DNA of 64,000 bases from positions 117,825 through 181,824 of the forward strand of contig NZ_CAJGZK010000005.1 in assembly GCF_904846215.1 (NCBI RefSeq). Reading direction: 5' to 3'. Shown here piece by piece: positions 61,173 to 64,000 of the stretch. The DNA comes from Psychrobacter glacincola (GTDB lineage Bacteria > Pseudomonadota > Gammaproteobacteria > Pseudomonadales > Moraxellaceae). Under the pieces are notes generated by a model. It searched no databases and had not been told where the DNA came from. It saw only the letters and a program-made list of their open reading frames with translations. Every line of letters begins with the position of its first letter. Position 1 is the first letter of the stretch. The position numbers were made by a program, and so were the translations under genes.

Positions 61173-61301
61173 TTTGTCTCGCTATCGTCCATTATCTGTC
61201 ATTACACCGTCAATCTATGCCTTTTTACCAAAACCATCGTTATCTTTGAGCCATCCTATGCTACCATAGATGCAATTTTTCTTATTTAAACTTTTGAGAT
61301 T

Positions 61302-62177
61302 ATGAACTATAAACACGCCTATCATGCTGGTAACTTTGCCGATGTTGTCAAGCACATTTTATTGGTACAACTGCTGAATCAAATGGGGCAAAAAAACAAA
61401 CCTTTTTATGTGCTTGATGCTTATGGCGGTCGTGGACTGTATTCGCTCGGCAGTGAAGAGGCTCGCAAGACGGGTGAAGCCAAAGGTGGTATTCAAGCCT
61501 TGGTAAAAGCCGATGTCGAAAAAGCGCCAGCTGCCATCAAAGATTATATGGAAGGCATTAAGCAAGCCCGTTTTACCTATGATAAAAAAGTCTATCCGGG
61601 TTCGCCGTGGTGGATTGCCCATCATGTTGAAAAAAATCCAGAGGCTGGCGTGCGCGGCGAAGCGTTTGAAGCCAAAGCTAGTGAATATGATGCACTGAAT
61701 TATCAGCTGCATAAATTGCCAATCGGTATTCATCATCGCAATGCTTTTGAAGGTATCGCTGCCGTGATTCCGCCAAAAGAAAAGCGTGGCTTGATATTTT
61801 TAGATCCTCCTTATGAGCAGGAGCATAAAGATTTTACCCGTCTAATCGATTTGTTGGTGCACTCTTACAACAAGTGGCCACAAGGCACTTATGCGTTATG
61901 GTTCCCAATCAAAAACATCGATGCGGTTGAGCTGTTCTATAAAAAGCTTAAGCGTACTGAGATGAGACGTCAGCTGGTCTGTGAGCTAAATATTTATCCT
62001 AAAGATATCGCTGTCGGTCTAAACGGTACAGGGTTACTCGTGATCAATCCGCCATGGCAGTTCGATAACCAAGCGCGTGAGATATTGCGTTTCTTACAGC
62101 CTGTATTAAAAGTTGCTGATGCACCAGATTTAACACCTGATAGTGCAACCACCGTCCGCTGGTTGGTTGGCGAATAA
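61302..62177 (+). CDS. rlmJ: 23S rRNA (adenine-2030-N6)-methyltransferase
   Basis: RlmJ methylates A2030 of 23S rRNA. It is 291 residues (E. coli 280). It starts MNYKHAYHAGNFADVVKHI, the family hallmark; the catalytic motif is LIFLDPPYEQEHKDF, and GTYALWFPIKNIDAVELFY and GLLVINPPWQFD complete the pattern. It is divergent from the 2OG oxygenase gene. Confidence 0.95.
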   Translation: MNYKHAYHAGNFADVVKHILLVQLLNQMGQKNKPFYVLDAYGGRGLYSLGSEEARKTGEAKGGIQALVKADVEKAPAAIKDYMEGIKQARFTYDKKVYPGSPWWIAHHVEKNPEAGVRGEAFEAKASEYDALNYQLHKLPIGIHHRNAFEGIAAVIPPKEKRGLIFLDPPYEQEHKDFTRLIDLLVHSYNKWPQGTYALWFPIKNIDAVELFYKKLKRTEMRRQLVCELNIYPKDIAVGLNGTGLLVINPPWQFDNQAREILRFLQPVLKVADAPDLTPDSATTVRWLVGE

Positions 62178-62187
62178 GGATATTGTT

Positions 62188-63135
62188 ATGACGACTGATC
62201 AATCATCACGTAGCCTTGAAAAAAACAGTCTTGCAAAGGGCAGTCTGGTCACTGATAAAGTGATGAATGACGGTATGATCAAAGAGCCTTTATTACAAGA
62301 TAGCGCTGCTACTCAACCGCCTTTTATTGATGAGCATGATTTCGATATTCGCTTGGCGGATAATGAGAACTATGATGGGCTGACGTTCGAGGTGATTGAA
62401 GCGGAAGTCGCTGAAGGTAAGCGGGTAGTCAGTCGCGGTGTTTATTTAGCACCCAACTTGATCACCACTTTATCGCTGCTGTCAGGCTTTTATTCTATTT
62501 TAGCCAGTACGCAAGGTGAGTTTTATAAAGCATCCTTAGCGATTTTCTTATCGGCTATTTTGGATGGCGCAGATGGCAGGGTAGCGCGTATGCTCAATGC
62601 GCAAAGCCCCTTTGGCGAGCAGTATGATTCGCTTGCCGATATGCTAGCTTTTGGTGTTGCGCCTGCTATCTTAATTTATAGCTTTGCTTTGCAGCCATTA
62701 GGTCGTATTGGGCTTGGCTGTGCGTTTGTCTTTACTGCCTGTGCCGCATTCCGTTTGGCACGTTTTAACGTTCAGATTGGTGAGGTCGATAAGAAATACT
62801 TTGTTGGTTTGGCCAGTCCGCTTGCCGCTATTTTAGTCACAGCAGCTGTCATGGTTGCCGTTGATCATAATCAATGGATCGGACAATACGATACGCCTGT
62901 GATGTTATTATTTGCCGCTTGGGTCGTTATTTGCGGTTTGCTGATGGTTAGCAACGTCAAGTACTATAGCTTTAAAGAGTTTGATAAGAAAAAAGTCCCT
63001 TTTGTGGTGCTTATCGTTGGTGTATTGGTCATGAGTATCGTGTTATATGATATTCCTGTCGGCATCTTAGCGATTGGTGTTATTTATGCCTTATCAGGTA
63101 TTTTTAGCACCTTACAAGCCAAAGCGACCAGTTAA
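62188..63135 (+). CDS. pssA: CDP-diacylglycerol-serine O-phosphatidyltransferase
   Basis: Makes phosphatidylserine. It is 315 residues from ATG 62188 (AAGGA at 62176-62180); an upstream in-frame start would overlap rlmJ. About 85 polar residues lead into a membrane domain with some eight hydrophobic segments. The CDP-alcohol phosphotransferase motif DG-x2-AR-x8-G-x3-D-x3-D is exact in ADGRVARMLNAQSPFGEQYD plus SLAD. It is the membrane-bound type II form, not the soluble E. coli type. Confidence 0.94.
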   Translation: MTTDQSSRSLEKNSLAKGSLVTDKVMNDGMIKEPLLQDSAATQPPFIDEHDFDIRLADNENYDGLTFEVIEAEVAEGKRVVSRGVYLAPNLITTLSLLSGFYSILASTQGEFYKASLAIFLSAILDGADGRVARMLNAQSPFGEQYDSLADMLAFGVAPAILIYSFALQPLGRIGLGCAFVFTACAAFRLARFNVQIGEVDKKYFVGLASPLAAILVTAAVMVAVDHNQWIGQYDTPVMLLFAAWVVICGLLMVSNVKYYSFKEFDKKKVPFVVLIVGVLVMSIVLYDIPVGILAIGVIYALSGIFSTLQAKATS

Positions 63136-63170
63136 CGCTAAAGCTGTTTTATAGTAGAAATCAATTTAAG

Positions 63171-63222
63171 GCACGCAAATAAAAACCGCCTATTTTTTAA
63201 TAGACGGTTTTTATTTGCGTGC
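63171..63222. terminator. pssA terminator with 24-bp arms
   Basis: Arms 63171-63194 and 63199-63222 are complementary over 24 bases with one mismatch and a 4-nt loop. The inner part (AAAAACCGCCTATT / AATAGACGGTTTTT) is a terminator; outer GCACGCAAAT/ATTTGCGTGC extends it. Confidence 0.85.
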
Positions 63223-63371
63223 TAGTTTTTGAATCTATTAGACACTGAAGCTATGGTTCTAATAAAGATAACCATAACAAGTGAAAAATTAAAATAAAAT
63301 AAATAGCTATTGATTAAGTGCAATATTAAAGCCTTATATAATGCCATTGTATGGAATCTGCGTAAAGGTTA

Positions 63372-63509
63372 TATAGTTAATCCACTTTTAAAAGAGTACA
63401 GAGCTACTAGGCTTAATAATTCGCAGCCTCTGTCTGAGTAGGCACAATAAGCAAGAAAAATTAATATCAGCAGTACTTGATGTATCGATATTACTTTTCT
63501 CTGACTATA
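63372..63509 (-). repeat. Dispersed palindromic repeat, copy E (chimeric ends, reverse)
   Basis: 138 bp, TATAGTTAA to GACTATA. Core GCAGCCTCTGTCTGAGTAGG then CACAATAAGCAAGAAA, reversed. The left end (TTAATCCACTTTTAAAAGAG) is the subtype 2 end of copies A and C; the right end (TGATGTATCGATATTACTTT) is the subtype 1 end of B, D and F. Confidence 0.85.
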
Positions 63510-63720
63510 GGTTATTCTTGAGTTTATCAATATCCTTTAGATTCTAGGTAAGTCCTTACCAATTTAACTTACTCTTTCTCATCAATTTATCCTAGATTAC
63601 TCTGTTTATATAAGACAGCTACTAATATTTTATATTTTGTAAAACCACAAGTTATTGATAGTTATACTAGTAATAATTCATATGTTCAGCATTCACAACC
63701 ACCCAAAATAAACTCGACAA
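63510..63720. other. A/T-rich spacer before the tandem promoters
   Basis: I see no gene or hairpin here. It is A/T-rich immediately upstream of the first promoter and could include UP elements and Fis-type sites, as before rRNA operons; no specific site is claimed. Confidence 0.35.
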
Positions 63721-63725
63721 ACCCC

Positions 63726-63753
63726 TTGACCCCCATCTAAAACTGCGTATAAT
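63726..63753 (+). promoter_or_regulatory. Tandem promoter P1 (probable rRNA operon)
   Basis: TTGACC (63726-63731), a 16-bp spacer and TATAAT (63748-63753), then GCCACCC as a G/C-rich discriminator. Fits a strong, stringently controlled promoter. Confidence 0.75.
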
Positions 63754-63863
63754 GCCACCCAGTCGGAAGGGGAAGGTGGTTTAGAGAATGATTTATCATT
63801 CTAGTAACTTAGCCAACCAAGTAAATGATTTTTAAGTTTCCATAAACTAAATAAAATAAGTTC

Positions 63864-63891
63864 TTGACACTCTATTAAAAGCGTCTATAAT
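63864..63891 (+). promoter_or_regulatory. Tandem promoter P2 (probable rRNA operon)
   Basis: Full-consensus TTGACA (63864-63869) and TATAAT (63886-63891) with a 16-bp spacer, then ACGCACC. 138 bp downstream of P1. Confidence 0.82.
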
Positions 63892-63975
63892 ACGCACCTC
63901 AGCAAAGGGAAGCTGGCAAATAAGTTAACAAACTTATAACCCAGATAACCCGTTGAAACGAATTAGAACAAAGGG

Positions 63976-64000
63976 TTGACAGACTTATATTTAATGATAT
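63976..64000 (+). promoter_or_regulatory. Possible third tandem promoter, cut by the window edge
   Basis: TTGACA (63976-63981) followed after 16 bp by TAT at the last three bases. The same 16-bp spacing as P1 and P2 would put a -10 across the edge. Confidence 0.45.

Overview
The window is a chromosomal segment of a gammaproteobacterium of the Moraxellaceae, most likely Psychrobacter. This is an inference from the moderately A+T-rich base composition, the S10-spc-alpha ribosomal superoperon, the pyrB-pyrC' pair, the split pntAA/pntAB/pntB transhydrogenase and the style of the individual proteins. No database search was possible.

Layout. Positions 1-13088 hold the end of the S10 operon (rplD partial to rpsQ), the spc operon (rplN to rpmJ) and the alpha operon (rpsM to rplQ), closed by a strong terminator. 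Visible promoter candidates lie at the classical breakpoints before rplN and rpsM, plus one before rplF. Positions 13100-19850 hold a YciO-type protein, an EpmC-like protein, yceD-rpmF, the fatty acid genes fabD-fabG-acpP and a Kbp (LysM/BON) protein. Positions 19860-31570 hold queG, nnr, ilvI-ilvH-ilvC, a cold-shock gene with a long leader, and etfB-etfA. Positions 31580-46770 are more mosaic. They contain an IS30-family element next to a prolyl-4-hydroxylase-like gene, a TrmH-family methylase, fbp, pyrB with a catalytically dead pyrC', several membrane-protein genes (DUF2127, an NhaP-type antiporter, DUF2254, YihY), an IS5-family element with a frameshifted transposase, and wrbA. Positions 46780-53920 hold a DUF3108 protein, groES-groEL behind a sigma-32-like promoter, a two-gene P-loop ATPase/TPR cassette, and yaaA. 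Positions 54150-63230 hold pntAA-pntAB-pntB, a hotdog protein, iscX, a GyrI-like protein, dapE, a 2OG-Fe(II) oxygenase, rlmJ and pssA. The window ends in at least two, probably three, tandem strong promoters that look like the start of an rRNA operon lying just outside.

Two things stand out. (1) A 132-145 bp dispersed palindromic repeat occurs six times, always between genes. It has TATAGT...ACTATA ends, a conserved core and two end subtypes; one copy is chimeric and another supplies the stop codon of the antiporter gene. It looks like a MITE-like or REP-like family. (2) The ATPase/TPR cassette between groEL and yaaA pairs an intact P-loop NTPase with a TPR protein whose N-terminus looks like a degenerate copy of the same NTPase. 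I could not assign this pair to a named system, and it is the best candidate here for an undescribed one.
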